A stretch of 64,000 nt of DNA. It comes from Lysobacter sp. ISL-50. GTDB lineage: Bacteria; Pseudomonadota; Gammaproteobacteria; Xanthomonadales; Xanthomonadaceae. The notes beneath the pieces are model-generated. The model was not told the DNA's origin and did not search any database. It worked only from the letters and a program-made list of their open reading frames with translations. A program made the translations under genes and the position numbers. The stretch covers positions 1 through 64,000 of the forward strand of contig NZ_JAGGRI010000025.1 in the NCBI RefSeq assembly GCF_018612875.1, written 5' to 3'. Positions 34,185-42,718 of the stretch are shown here, piece by piece (within the stretch, counting starts at the first letter, position 1; the number at the start of each line of letters is the position of its first letter).

Positions 34185-34934
34185 TCAATCGCCCCCACCA
34201 AAATCCCGATGCGAAGCCCGATAATCGCGCGGCGCCATGCCCACCGTCGCCTTGAACTGCCGCGCGAACGCGCTCTGGTCCGAAAACCCGCACGCCAAGC
34301 CGACCTGCGCGATGCTGGCCTCGCCGCGCAACTCGCGCATCGCCGCTTCGATCCGCATCTTGGTGATCGCCTGCTGCGGCGTAAGCTGGAACACCTTCTG
34401 GAAATGCCGCTCCAGTTGCGCGACCGACAATTTCGCCACCTGCGCCAGCGCGGTCACCCGCAGCGGCCCGGCGTAGTGCTGCTGCATGTGCTCGGTGACG
34501 CGGCGCAGGCGTTCGTAGGTGGGATCGCGGCCGTCGGGCGAACCCAGATCGCGCGACAGACCCACCAGTCCGCCGACACCGCTGGCCAGCGGCAACGGCC
34601 GCTTGCCGGTCAGGCACCAGCCCGGTTGCCGGTTCGGATACAGATGCACTTCGAGTTGGTTCTCGATGATCTCGCCGGCCAGCACGCGCCGGTCCTGCAG
34701 CGCGTAACGCCCGCCCAGCCGCGCCGGAAACACTTCGGTCACCGCGCGCCCGATCACGTCCTCGCGACGCTTGAGCCCCAGCCGCCGCACCAGGGTCAGG
34801 TTGGCGTGGGTGTAGCGGCCGGCGCCGTCCTTGACGAAGAACACCACGTCGGGCAACGCGTCACACAGCGTCTGCATGAGCTCGGCGTCGATCGCCACCG
34901 CGGCGGTGGGCGGGCTGGAAAGGGCAGTGGGCAT
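34185..34934 (-). CDS. PAS-AraC transcriptional regulator
   Basis: 249 residues from the ATG at 34934; a longer reading would need a TTG start. An N-terminal PAS-like sensor (about 18-125, with ALPDVVFFVKDGAGRYTHAN and GRAVTEVFPA) is joined to a C-terminal AraC DNA-binding domain with two helix-turn-helix units (about 150-245, with VAKLSVAQLERHFQKVFQLT and VGLACGFSDQSAFARQFKAT). It is divergent from the hydroxyproline epimerase 120 bases away and is the obvious candidate activator of that operon, with hydroxyproline or a related metabolite as the likely signal. The PAS sensor in place of a cupin is unusual for AraC regulators of amino-acid use. Confidence 0.88.
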   Translation of the reverse strand: MPTALSSPPTAAVAIDAELMQTLCDALPDVVFFVKDGAGRYTHANLTLVRRLGLKRREDVIGRAVTEVFPARLGGRYALQDRRVLAGEIIENQLEVHLYPNRQPGWCLTGKRPLPLASGVGGLVGLSRDLGSPDGRDPTYERLRRVTEHMQQHYAGPLRVTALAQVAKLSVAQLERHFQKVFQLTPQQAITKMRIEAAMRELRGEASIAQVGLACGFSDQSAFARQFKATVGMAPRDYRASHRDFGGGD

Positions 34935-35054
34935 GCGCGGCTCGCGGCCGGTGCGGAACCGGCGGAATAGGGTCGCAGCGATTATGCCGAATTCCGCATC
35001 CGATGCCGGCAAGGACCGCTAGACCCGGACGGCCCGGGCCGCGAGCATGGCGGG

Positions 35055-35993
35055 ATGCATAGCCTAGACATCATCGACTCGCACACCGGCGGCGAACCGA
35101 CCCGCGTGGTGGTCTCCGGATTCCCCGATCTGGGCGCCGGCACCCTGGCCGCACAGCGCGACCGCTTCCGTGCCGAATTCGACCATTGGCGCAGCGCCAT
35201 CGCCTGCGAGCCGCGCGGCTCGGACACGGTGGTCGGCGCGCTGCTGCTGCCGCCGCGATCGGCCGACGCCTGCGCCGGGGTGATCTTCTTCAACAATGTC
35301 GGCTACCTGGGCATGTGCGGCCACGGCACGATCGGGCTGGTGCGGACCTTGCAGCATCTGGGCCGGATCGGTCCCGGCCTGCATCGCATCGACACCCCGG
35401 TGGGCACCGTCGGCGCGCATCTGCACGAAGACGGCCGCGTATCGATCGACAACGTCGAGAGCTGGCGCCACGCCGCGCAGGTGCGCATCCAGGTACCGGG
35501 CCTGGGTGAAGTCAGCGGCGATGTCGCCTGGGGCGGCAACTGGTTCTTCATCGCCAAGACCGATCGCGAGATTTCCCTGGCCCATCAGCGCGAGCTGACC
35601 GCGCACGCCGAAGCCATCCGCCACGCGTTGGAAGCGGCCGACATCACCGGCGCCGACGGCGCGCAGATCGATCACATCGAACTGGAAACCAGCGCCGCGG
35701 CGGCCAACAACCACGGCCGCAACTTCGTGCTGTGTCCGGGGCTGGCCTACGACCGTTCGCCCTGCGGCACCGGCACCAGCGCGAAACTCGCCTGCCTGGC
35801 CGCCGACGGCAAACTCGCGCCGGGCGCACCGTGGCGGCAGGAGAGCGTGCTGGGCAGCGTGTTCGAAGGCTCCTACGTTCACGGCGAGCGCGGCGTGCTG
35901 CCCACCATCACCGGCAGCGCGCATATCACCGCGGTGTCGCGGTTGTTGATCGACGAACGCGATCCCTTCGCCTGGGGCATCGCGGCGCGCTGA
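35055..35993 (+). CDS. 4-hydroxyproline 2-epimerase
   Basis: 312 residues, proline racemase fold. Both catalytic cysteines are present: Cys88 ([10 protein letters not shown]) and Cys237 ([10 protein letters not shown]), which marks an epimerase rather than a trans-3-hydroxyproline dehydratase (which carries Thr at the second site). It converts trans-4-hydroxy-L-proline to cis-4-hydroxy-D-proline in the cytoplasm, the first step of the pathway completed by the genes up to 41248. The operon runs 35055-42459 on the plus strand with gaps of 1-17 bases or overlaps. Confidence 0.94.
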   Translation: MHSLDIIDSHTGGEPTRVVVSGFPDLGAGTLAAQRDRFRAEFDHWRSAIACEPRGSDTVVGALLLPPRSADACAGVIFFNNVGYLGMCGHGTIGLVRTLQHLGRIGPGLHRIDTPVGTVGAHLHEDGRVSIDNVESWRHAAQVRIQVPGLGEVSGDVAWGGNWFFIAKTDREISLAHQRELTAHAEAIRHALEAADITGADGAQIDHIELETSAAAANNHGRNFVLCPGLAYDRSPCGTGTSAKLACLAADGKLAPGAPWRQESVLGSVFEGSYVHGERGVLPTITGSAHITAVSRLLIDERDPFAWGIAAR

Positions 35994-36010
35994 GCGCGCG
36001 CGGCCTCGCC

Positions 36011-37111
36011 ATGACCGGTTACGACCTCATCGTCATCGGCGCCGGCATCGTCGGCGCGGCCTGCGCCGAGTGCGCGGTGCGCGAAGGCCTGCGCGTGGCG
36101 GTGGTCGAACCCGGCCCGGTCGGCGGCGGCGCGACCGCAGCGGCGATGGGCCATCTGGTGGCGATGGACGACGATCCGGCCGAACTGGCGCTGTCGAATT
36201 ACTCGCTGCGCCTGTGGCAACGCTTCGCCGATCTGCCGCAGGCCGAATTCAGCCGCTGCGGCACCTTGTGGGTGGCGCGCGAGCCGCGCGAGCTCGACGG
36301 CGTCGCGGCCAAGGTCGCGCGCCTGGCCGCGGTCGGCGTGCGCGCGCAGCGCATCGAGGCCGAGGAGTTGTATCGCCTGGAACCCGAACTCGTGCCCGGC
36401 CTGTGCGGCGGCATGCGGGTGCCGGACGAGGCGGTGGTGTATCCGCCGCGCGTCGCCATGCATCTGCTCGATCTGGCGCGCGACGGCGGCGCCCATTGTT
36501 ATCTCGGCCGTCGCGTCGTCGCCTTGACCGCGAACGGCGCGCGCCTGGACGACGGCAGCGAACTGAGCGGCCCGGTGCTGCTCGCCACCGGCTGCGCCTT
36601 ACCGCAATTGCTGCCGCAGTTGCCGATGCGCGCGCGCAAAGGCCATCTGGTCATCACCGAACGCTATCCCGGGCGTGTGCGTCATCAACTGCTGGAACTG
36701 GGTTACGCCGACAGCGCTCACGGCGATGCCGACAGCAGCGTCGCTTTCAACGTGCAGCCGCGGCCGACCGGGCAGATCCTGATCGGTTCGTCGCGCGAGT
36801 TCGGCGTCGAAGACCGCGCGGTCTCGATGCCGATGTTGCGGCGCATGCTCGAACGCGCCTTCGCGTTCCTGCCGATGCTGCGCGAGCTGCAAGCCTTGCG
36901 CGTGTGGACAGGCTTCCGTCCGACCACCGCCGACGGCCGGCCTTACATCGGCGCGGCGGGCATGCGCGCCGACACCTGGGTCGCGGCCGGTCACGAAGGC
37001 CTGGGCGTGACCACCGCGCTGGCGACGGCGCAGTTGCTGATCGATCAGATCCTGCGGCGCGCGCCGACGATCGATCCGGCGCCGTTCCTGCCCGAACGGG
37101 TGCTGCGATGA
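36011..37111 (+). CDS. D-hydroxyproline dehydrogenase, FAD oxidase-like subunit
   Basis: 366 residues, DAO-type flavoprotein. The FAD dinucleotide loop is at the N-terminus (DLIVIGAGIVGAACAECAVR, residues about 4-23), the DAO signature VWTGFRPTTADGRPYIGA near 300-317 and the closing GLGVTTALATAQLL near 333-346. In hydroxyproline operons this subunit oxidises cis-4-hydroxy-D-proline to 1-pyrroline-4-hydroxy-2-carboxylate. It starts 17 bases after the epimerase and overlaps the ferredoxin-like subunit gene by four bases (ATGA). Electrons probably pass through the two partner subunits. Confidence 0.9.
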   Translation: MTGYDLIVIGAGIVGAACAECAVREGLRVAVVEPGPVGGGATAAAMGHLVAMDDDPAELALSNYSLRLWQRFADLPQAEFSRCGTLWVAREPRELDGVAAKVARLAAVGVRAQRIEAEELYRLEPELVPGLCGGMRVPDEAVVYPPRVAMHLLDLARDGGAHCYLGRRVVALTANGARLDDGSELSGPVLLATGCALPQLLPQLPMRARKGHLVITERYPGRVRHQLLELGYADSAHGDADSSVAFNVQPRPTGQILIGSSREFGVEDRAVSMPMLRRMLERAFAFLPMLRELQALRVWTGFRPTTADGRPYIGAAGMRADTWVAAGHEGLGVTTALATAQLLIDQILRRAPTIDPAPFLPERVLR

Positions 37112-37356
37112 AATCCGTGCCGGTGCGCTTGCTGATCGACGGCGCCGCGGTGGAAGTCCCCGCCGGCGCCAACGTCGCCGCGGCGGTGGCGCTGGCGTCA
37201 TTGCGCTTCCGGCGTTCGCGCGACGGCGAGCCGCGCGCGCCGCTGTGCGGGATGGGCGTGTGTTTCGAATGCCGGGTCAGCATCGACGGCGTCGCCCACC
37301 AGCGCGCATGCATGACGCTGGCCCGCGAAGGCATGCAGGTGCATTGCGATGACTGA
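37108..37356 (+). CDS. D-hydroxyproline dehydrogenase, small 2Fe-2S subunit
   Basis: 82 residues with the ferredoxin-like cluster motif CGMGVCFEC (near residues 47-55) and a fourth cysteine at about 67 (HQRACM). It is the electron-transfer subunit between the two flavoproteins, as in heteromeric D-hydroxyproline and opine dehydrogenases. Overlaps both neighbours (four and eight bases), so the three subunits should be made in balance. Confidence 0.92.
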   Translation: MKSVPVRLLIDGAAVEVPAGANVAAAVALASLRFRRSRDGEPRAPLCGMGVCFECRVSIDGVAHQRACMTLAREGMQVHCDD

Positions 37357-38755
37357 GGTCTGCGACGTGCTGGTGATCGGCGCCGGCCCGGCCGGACTGG
37401 CGGCGGCGCGCGCGGCCGCGATGCACGGCGTGAACGTGGTGCTGGTGGACATGCAGGCGCGCGCCGGCGGCCAGGTCTGGCGCCAGGACGTGCGTAAACC
37501 CGAGCTTTCGCCGGCGCGGAAAAAATTCCAGGCGCTGCAGGCGCGCGCCAACCTGCGCTGGCTCGGTCAGGCGCAAGTGGTCGCCGCCTCGCCCGGGCAG
37601 GTGTTGATCGAAGAAGCCGGGCTGGCGCGCGAGTTGGGCTATCGCGCGCTGGTGCTGGCGACCGGCGCGCGCGAACTGCTGTTGCCGTTTCCCGGCTGGA
37701 CCTTGCCCGGCGTGACCGGCGCGGGCGGATTGCAGGCGCTGGTCAAGCAAGGCTGGCCGATCGCCGGCCGGCGCGTGTTGATCGCCGGCAGCGGGCCGTT
37801 GCTGCTGGCCGCGGCGGCGACCACGCGCGCTCACGGCGCGAAGCTGATCGGCATCCACGAGCAGGCGCCGGCCGCCGAACTGGCGCGATTCGCGGCGCGG
37901 CTGTGGCGTTGGCCGGACAAACTCGCGCAGGCCGCGGCGCTGCGCGCGCGGCTGGCCGGCGTGCCGTATCGCGGCGCCAGTTGGGTTTGCGCCGCGCACG
38001 GCGACGATCGCGTGCGCGAAGTCGAACTGGAGACGCCGCGTGGTCGCCGCCGCATCGCCGTCGAGCATCTGGCGGTCGGCTACGGCCTGGTGCCCAACAC
38101 CGAACTGGCCGCGCAACTGGGCTGCGCGCTCGACAGCGACAGCGCGCATGCGCGGGTGCGCGTCGATGACGATCTGGCCACCAGCGTCGCCGGCATCTAC
38201 GCCGCCGGCGAAGCCTGCGGCATCGGCGGCGTGGACGCGGCGCGGATCGAAGGCGAAATGGCCGGGCACGCGGCGGCCGGCGCGCTCGACGCCGCGCGCG
38301 CCCTGCGCGCGCGCCGCGCGCATGCGCGCGCCTTCGCCGATCTGCTGCCGCGTCATTTCGCGCTGCGGGCGCAAGTGCGCAGCGCGCCGACGGCGCAGAC
38401 CGTGATCTGCCGCTGCGAAGACGTGCGCCTGGGCCAACTGGACGAACACGCCGACTGGCGCGCGGCCAAGCTCGCCACCCGCTGCGGCATGGGCAGTTGC
38501 CAGGGCCGCATCTGCGGCGCGGCGCTGACCGAGCTGCGCGGCTTCGCATCCGCCGGCAATGGCGCGCGGCCGCCCGTGTTTCCGATGCGCCTCGGCGCTT
38601 TCGCGGTTCGGGACTCGGGACTGGGGACTCGGGACTCGGACTCCCTATCCGGAGAGAGCCCTGAGCCCACGTCCCCCGCTTTGCGAGTCCCGAGTCCCGA
38701 GTCCCGAGTCCCGGCTCAAGACATCTACACATCCCAAACCAAGGATCACCCATGA
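37349..38755 (+). CDS. D-hydroxyproline dehydrogenase, NAD(P)/FAD subunit, repeat-extended C-terminus
   Basis: 468 residues. An FAD loop (DVLVIGAGPAGLAAARAAAM) at the start, the GARELLLPFPGWTLPGV segment typical of the alpha subunit (about 106-122), a second nucleotide-binding loop (VLIAGSGPLLLAAA) near 147-160, and a C-terminal cysteine cluster (ICRCEDV and CGMGSCQGRICG) for a [2Fe-2S] centre. After VFPMRLGAFAV (about residue 420) the sequence is no longer protein-like: some 45 residues are translated from a GGGACTC repeat element (38608-38716) that stays in frame up to the stop. The stop overlaps the next start by four bases. Confidence 0.88.
   Translation: MTEVCDVLVIGAGPAGLAAARAAAMHGVNVVLVDMQARAGGQVWRQDVRKPELSPARKKFQALQARANLRWLGQAQVVAASPGQVLIEEAGLARELGYRALVLATGARELLLPFPGWTLPGVTGAGGLQALVKQGWPIAGRRVLIAGSGPLLLAAAATTRAHGAKLIGIHEQAPAAELARFAARLWRWPDKLAQAAALRARLAGVPYRGASWVCAAHGDDRVREVELETPRGRRRIAVEHLAVGYGLVPNTELAAQLGCALDSDSAHARVRVDDDLATSVAGIYAAGEACGIGGVDAARIEGEMAGHAAAGALDAARALRARRAHARAFADLLPRHFALRAQVRSAPTAQTVICRCEDVRLGQLDEHADWRAAKLATRCGMGSCQGRICGAALTELRGFASAGNGARPPVFPMRLGAFAVRDSGLGTRDSDSLSGESPEPTSPALRVPSPESRVPAQDIYTSQTKDHP
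38608..38716. repeat. Facing arrays of the heptamer GGGACTC
   Basis: About five near-perfect copies of GGGACTC (38608-38642) face about four copies of the complement GAGTCCC (38683-38716), with 40 unrelated bases between. The arms can pair into a long hairpin. The element lies inside the 3' end of the gene at 37349-38755. I recall similar GGGACTC strings in other xanthomonad genomes. Confidence 0.85.
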
Positions 38756-39657
38756 GCAATGCTTCATTCTGGCGCGGCGTCGTTCCCGCCATCACCACGC
38801 CGTTCAACGCCGACGGATCGATCGATCACGACTTCCTGGCCCGCCACGCCAACACCCTGATCGACGCCGGCTGCATCGGCATCGTTCCGCTCGGCTCGCT
38901 CGGCGAAGCGGCGACGCTGAGCTTCGAGGACAAGCTGGCGATCCTGCGCACCCTGGTCGCCGCGCTGAAAGGCCGCGCGCCGGTGATCCCGGGCATCGCC
39001 GCGCTGTCCACCGCCGAAGCGGTGCGTCTGGCGCAAGAAGCGGAAAAGATCGGCTGCGCCGGCCTGATGGTGCTGCCGCCGTATGTGTACTCCACCGACT
39101 GGCGCGAAATGAAGGCGCACGTGAGCGCGGTGATCGCCGCGACTTCGCTGCCGTGCATGCTCTACAACAACCCGGTGGCGTACAAGACCGACTTCGTGCC
39201 GGAACAGATCGCCGAACTCGCCGGCGAGCACGCCAATCTGCAGGCGGTCAAGGAATCCTCCGCCGACGTGCGCCGCTTCGCCGCGATCCGCGCGCTGCTC
39301 GGCGAGCGCCTGGACCTGCTGGTCGGCATGGACGACGCCATCGTCGAAGGCGTCGCGATGGGCGCCACCGGCTGGATCGCCGGACTGGTCAACGCGTATC
39401 CGGTCGAGTCGGTGCGTTTGTTCGAACTCGCGCGCGACGGCGGCGCGCCGGCCGCGGCCGAGCTGTACGCATGGTTCCTGCCGCTGCTGCGCCTGGACAC
39501 GGTTCCCAAGTTCGTGCAGCTGATCAAGCTGGTGCAGGCGCAGGTGAATCTGGGCAGCGAGCACGTGCGCGCGCCGCGCCTGAGCCTGCAGGGCGGCGAG
39601 CGCGAAGCGGCGCTGGCGGTGATCGAACGCGCCAACGCGCTGCGTCCGGGCCGCTGA
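38752..39657 (+). CDS. 1-Pyrroline-4-hydroxy-2-carboxylate deaminase
   Basis: 301 residues, DapA/NAL superfamily. The Schiff-base lysine is Lys167 (LQAVKESSAD) and the general base Tyr138 (MLYNNP). In hydroxyproline operons this enzyme removes water and ammonia from 1-pyrroline-4-hydroxy-2-carboxylate to give alpha-ketoglutarate semialdehyde. It lies between the dehydrogenase subunits and the semialdehyde dehydrogenase, so this assignment is preferred over dihydrodipicolinate synthase. ATGA overlap with the preceding gene. Confidence 0.92.
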   Translation: MSNASFWRGVVPAITTPFNADGSIDHDFLARHANTLIDAGCIGIVPLGSLGEAATLSFEDKLAILRTLVAALKGRAPVIPGIAALSTAEAVRLAQEAEKIGCAGLMVLPPYVYSTDWREMKAHVSAVIAATSLPCMLYNNPVAYKTDFVPEQIAELAGEHANLQAVKESSADVRRFAAIRALLGERLDLLVGMDDAIVEGVAMGATGWIAGLVNAYPVESVRLFELARDGGAPAAAELYAWFLPLLRLDTVPKFVQLIKLVQAQVNLGSEHVRAPRLSLQGGEREAALAVIERANALRPGR

Positions 39658-39658
39658 C

Positions 39659-41248
39659 ATGGGCGCGCGCGAACCGGTATTGATCGAAGGCCGCTGGCAG
39701 GCCTCGCACGACTCGGGCGGCGAATTCCGCGCTTTCGATCCGACCCGCGCGGTCGCGTTCGGCCCGGCGTTTCCGATCAGCGGCGCGCGCGACGTCGAGG
39801 CCGCGCAGGCATCGGCCTGCGCGGCCGCCGACCTGCTGGCGGCGTGCGACCCCGAGCGCATCGCGGATTTCCTCGATGCCTACGCGCTGGGCATCGAGCA
39901 CGATGCGCCGGATCTGGTCGCGCTGGCGCATCTGGAAACCGCGCTGGCGATCGAGCCGCGGCTAGCCAAAGTTGAGCTGCCGCGCACCACCGGCCAGTTG
40001 CGCCAGGCCGCGCGCGCGGTGCGCGAGCGTTCGTGGACGCAGCCGGTGATCGACACCGCCGCCGGGCTGCGTTCGCATCTGGCGCCGTTGCACAAACCGG
40101 TGCTGATCTTCGGGCCGAACAATTTCCCGTTCGCCTTCAACGCGGTGGCCGGCAGCGATTTCGCTTCGGCGATCGCCGCGCGCAATCCGGTGATCGCCAA
40201 GGTCCATCCCTCGCACCCAGCGACCAGTCAGCGTCTGGCCGAACTGGCGCATCGCGCGCTGGTCGAGGCCGGTCTGCCGGCGACGGCGCTGCAGGTGCTG
40301 TATCACCTCGATCCAGCGCTCGGCCTGAGTCTGGCCGGCGATGCGCGATTGGGCGCGCTGGCGTTCACCGGCAGTCGCAACGCCGGTCTGGCGCTGAAGG
40401 CGGCCGCCGATGCGGCGGGCGTGCCGGCGTATCTGGAACTGTCGAGCATCAACCCGGTGTTCATGCTCGACGGCGCCTTGCGCGAGCGCGGCGCGGCGCT
40501 GGCGCAGGAGTTCTTCGCCTCGTGCACGATGGGCGCCGGCCAGTTCTGCACCAATCCCGGCGTGGTGGTGGTGCCGCGCAGCGCGCACGGCGATGCCTTC
40601 GTCGAAACGGCGGCGGCGTTGTTCGCCCAGGCGGGCGAGGGCGTGCTGTTCTCGCAAGGCGGGCGCGATCACTATCAAAATGCATCGGCGCGCTGGCGCG
40701 AAGCCGGCGCGACGTTGGTCGGCGGTGGCGAAGCCGCCAGCGGCGAAGGTTATCGGGTGCGGCCGGCGCTGTGGTCGGTCGATGCCGAGCCGTTCATCGC
40801 CGATGCGCGTTTGCGCGGCGAAGTGTTCGGGCCGGCCAGCCTGATCGTGCGCACGCGCGACGACCACCACGACACGATCGCGATCGCGCGCGCGCTGGAA
40901 GGCAATCTGACCGCGACGATCTACGCCGCGGCCGACGACGCCCATGCGCAGGGCGCTTTGGCCGCGCAACTGCGGCCACGGGTCGGCCGGCTGATCGGCA
41001 ACCGCATGCCGACCGGCGTGGCGGTAAGCGCGGCGATGAACCACGGCGGGCCGTACCCGAGCACCGGCCATCCGGGCTTCACCTCGGTCGGCCTGCCGGC
41101 GGCGATCCGCCGCTTCGCCGCACTGCATTGCTACGATCAGATCGAAGAAAATCTGCTGCCGGCGGAACTGCGCGACCGCAATCCCGGCGGGATCGCGCGT
41201 TGCATCGACGGGCGTTGGACGACGGACGATATCGGAGCGCAGCCATGA
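39659..41248 (+). CDS. Alpha-ketoglutarate semialdehyde dehydrogenase
   Basis: 529 residues, aldehyde dehydrogenase superfamily, of the long KGSADH type. Active-site residues: Asn155 (FGPNNFPFAF), Glu260 (PAYLELSSINP) and the nucleophile Cys297 (MGAGQFCTNPG). It oxidises alpha-ketoglutarate semialdehyde to 2-oxoglutarate, feeding hydroxyproline carbon into the TCA cycle. One base separates it from the deaminase gene, and its stop overlaps the peptidase start. Confidence 0.93.
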   Translation: MGAREPVLIEGRWQASHDSGGEFRAFDPTRAVAFGPAFPISGARDVEAAQASACAAADLLAACDPERIADFLDAYALGIEHDAPDLVALAHLETALAIEPRLAKVELPRTTGQLRQAARAVRERSWTQPVIDTAAGLRSHLAPLHKPVLIFGPNNFPFAFNAVAGSDFASAIAARNPVIAKVHPSHPATSQRLAELAHRALVEAGLPATALQVLYHLDPALGLSLAGDARLGALAFTGSRNAGLALKAAADAAGVPAYLELSSINPVFMLDGALRERGAALAQEFFASCTMGAGQFCTNPGVVVVPRSAHGDAFVETAAALFAQAGEGVLFSQGGRDHYQNASARWREAGATLVGGGEAASGEGYRVRPALWSVDAEPFIADARLRGEVFGPASLIVRTRDDHHDTIAIARALEGNLTATIYAAADDAHAQGALAAQLRPRVGRLIGNRMPTGVAVSAAMNHGGPYPSTGHPGFTSVGLPAAIRRFAALHCYDQIEENLLPAELRDRNPGGIARCIDGRWTTDDIGAQP

Positions 41249-42459
41249 ACTATTCCACCCGACAGATCGGCGGCGTGAGCCTGGAGCAGGCGCGCGCACA
41301 GCTGGCGCCGTGGCGCGAGCGCGCCGCGGCGATCGACGCGGCCGAATACCAGCGCCGGATCGAACGCGCGCGCGAATGCATGCGCGCGGCTGGACGCGAT
41401 GCGTTGCTGATCACCGCCGGCACGTCGCTGCGCTATTTCACCGGCGTGCCGTGGGGAGCGAGCGAGCGGCTGGTGGCGATGCTGCTGACCCTGGACGGCG
41501 ACCCGGCCCTGATCTGCCCGGCGTTCGAGGCCGGATCGCTGTCGCATGTAGTGAACATTCCCAGCCAGACGCGGCTGTGGGAAGAACACGAAGATCCCTG
41601 CGCGCTGGTGATCGACACCTTGCGCGCGCGCGGCGCCAGCCGGCTGGCGCTGGACCCAGGCGCGGCGTTCGCGATCTTCACCGGCTTGCGCGCGGCCGCG
41701 CCGGGGCTGGACCTGAGCGATGCCGGTACGATCGTCGATGGCTGCCGCGCGCGCAAATCGGCGGCGGAGCTGGCGTTGATGAAGCAGGCCACGGCGATGA
41801 CCCTGCACGTGCACCGCCTCGCCGCCGGGCTGGCCGAGGAGGGCGTCACCACCGGCGTGCTGCGCCGTTTCATCGACGAAGCCCATCGCGCGCTCGGCGC
41901 CGACAACGGCTCGACCTTCTGCATCGTCCAGTTCGGCGAAGCCACCGCGTATCCGCACGGCATTCCCGGCGAGCAGACGCTGCGCGAAGGCGAACTGGTG
42001 TTGATCGACACCGGTTGCTCGGTGCAGGGCTATCAGTCCGACATCACCCGCACCTACATCTGCGGCCGCGCCAGCGATGCGCAGACGCGCATCTGGGACC
42101 TGGAGCTGGCCGCGCAGAAAGCCGCGTTCGACGCGGTGCGTCCCGGCGTCAGCGGCGAAGCGGTCGATCGCGCCGCGCGCGAGGTGCTCGAACGCGGCGG
42201 CCTGGGGCCGGACTACCGTTTGCCCGGCTTGCCGCATCGCACCGGCCACGGCTGCGGCATGAGCGTGCACGAAGCGCCGTACCTGGTGCGCGGCAACCGG
42301 CTCGGATTGGACAGCGGCAATTGCTGTTCGAACGAGCCGATGATCGTGGTACCGCGGCAGTTCGGCGTGCGCCTGGAAGATCATTTCCATGTCACCGACG
42401 ACGGCGCGGCGTGGTTCACGCCGCCGTCGGTGGCGATCGATCGGCCGTTCGCGGATTGA
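41245..42459 (+). CDS. M24 metallopeptidase (Xaa-Pro aminopeptidase/prolidase type)
   Basis: 404 residues. A creatinase-like N-terminal domain (about 35-175) and a pita-bread catalytic domain with all five metal ligands: Asp255 (LIDTGCSV), Asp266 (YQSDITRTY), His335 (RTGHGCGMS), Glu364 (CSNEPMIV) and Glu378 (VRLEDHFHV). No signal peptide, so cytoplasmic. As the last gene of the hydroxyproline operon it probably frees proline or hydroxyproline from collagen-type peptides after uptake. The ATG overlaps the KGSADH stop. Exact peptide preference cannot be read from sequence. Confidence 0.9.
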   Translation: MNYSTRQIGGVSLEQARAQLAPWRERAAAIDAAEYQRRIERARECMRAAGRDALLITAGTSLRYFTGVPWGASERLVAMLLTLDGDPALICPAFEAGSLSHVVNIPSQTRLWEEHEDPCALVIDTLRARGASRLALDPGAAFAIFTGLRAAAPGLDLSDAGTIVDGCRARKSAAELALMKQATAMTLHVHRLAAGLAEEGVTTGVLRRFIDEAHRALGADNGSTFCIVQFGEATAYPHGIPGEQTLREGELVLIDTGCSVQGYQSDITRTYICGRASDAQTRIWDLELAAQKAAFDAVRPGVSGEAVDRAAREVLERGGLGPDYRLPGLPHRTGHGCGMSVHEAPYLVRGNRLGLDSGNCCSNEPMIVVPRQFGVRLEDHFHVTDDGAAWFTPPSVAIDRPFAD

Positions 42460-42476
42460 GCCGCGGCGGGAGCTGT

Positions 42477-42563
42477 TGTAGGAGGGGCTTCAGCCCCGAT
42501 GCTCTTGTCTCAGGTCGCGACGTCTGATCGAAAAGCATCGGGGCTGAAGCCCCTCCTACAAAA
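42477..42563. repeat. Facing pair of GGGGCTTCAGCCCCGATGC repeats
   Basis: TTGTAGGAGGGGCTTCAGCC and its reverse complement face each other across about 35 bases. Same family as the copies near 26172, 45478 and 47797. It lies downstream of the M24 peptidase gene and may also end transcription. Confidence 0.9.
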
Positions 42564-42718
42564 GACCTCGCGGCTCAGCGGCTGCTTGCGGCAAAAAGGC
42601 GGTCCGCGGCAAAGAATCGGCCGCCGCGATGCGGGCGACAGACACTTCAGGCACATGGCCCGGCCCGGGGTTTGCCCCATGATGGCCGGCACCGTCCGCG
42701 ACCCATCCGAGCCTTGCG

